Shown piece by piece: positions 63,784 to 64,000 of a stretch of DNA of 64,000 nucleotides. Within the stretch, counting starts at the first letter, position 1. Each line of letters opens with the position of its first letter. Both the position numbers and the translations under genes were made by a program. Below the pieces are notes generated by a model. It was not told the DNA's origin and made no database searches. It saw nothing but the letters and a program-made list of their open reading frames with translations. Source of the stretch: Metridium senile (Eukaryota > Cnidaria > Anthozoa > Actiniaria > Metridiidae); assembly GCA_949775045.1 (NCBI GenBank), contig OX459099.1:3076067-3140066 (forward strand). Reading direction: 5' to 3'.

Positions 63784-64000
63784 GTAAACCAGGGGAAATT
63801 GCCAGCCTGCGTAGCAGTTTCTTTGAGGAGAGGGGACGGGGAGTCAACCTCCCCTCCCTGTCTTTTCATGAAGCTTGCATTTGTCTATGGAGAAGTTTAT
63901 ATTGATATACAAAATGCAGAGGCTCACTTGTAATCTCTCAGTCTCCCTCATTTTGTTTCTAGGTGTGTTGTTGTTTTTATTTTGTTGAGCGCCTAGAGCA

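Overview
This window reads as genomic DNA of an animal, most likely a cnidarian and probably an anthozoan such as Nematostella (inference). The coding genes are short, intron-rich exons in AT-rich, repeat-dense DNA. They include a DEG/ENaC channel, a 376-residue cytoplasmic-type actin, an anoctamin, a nuclear Apn1/endonuclease IV-type AP endonuclease (absent from mammals, present in cnidarians) and RNase H2 subunit A. Transposon remains include an intact Gypsy LTR element, non-LTR retrotransposon 3' ends, Penelope-like repeat ends, a tRNA-derived SINE, a Crypton-type recombinase fragment and many MITE-like inverted-repeat elements.

Layout. 1-4596 (+): the last four exons of an anoctamin gene, with MITEs and tandem repeats in its introns. 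5481-10043: a 4.6-kb element with about 1.35-kb inverted arms, flanked by TTAA. 10173-12361 (+): two-exon AP endonuclease. 13675-17120: repeats, including a LINE end and a FIHSF-like minisatellite. 17207-30153 (+): six-exon DEG/ENaC channel whose first intron holds a complete Gypsy element (18329-24442) with LTRs identical by eye. 32383-34708 (-): three-exon actin with TATA and CArG boxes. 37151-38905: repeats and a second LINE end. 40922-45649 (-): unrecognised helical-repeat-like protein, divergent from 45824-50584 (+), the eight-exon RNASEH2A; the two share a short promoter with a perfect E2F-type site. 50811-63590: accessory DNA with a frame-shifted Crypton-like recombinase domain, a 2-kb element with subterminal repeats, a GGAATACCGGC-rich element and many palindromes. 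63591-63783 (+): probable first coding exon of a secreted protein.

The genes do not form a pathway. AP endonuclease and RNase H2A both serve genome maintenance but are 33 kb apart and share no visible regulation. The least ordinary signals are the hammerhead-ribozyme-like cores in Penelope-like repeat ends, the large TTAA-flanked inverted repeat, the young Gypsy insertion and the composite inverted structure at 51.7-60.0 kb. Exon boundaries were placed by reading GT/AG signals and checking phase by hand; no alignment or transcript data were available.
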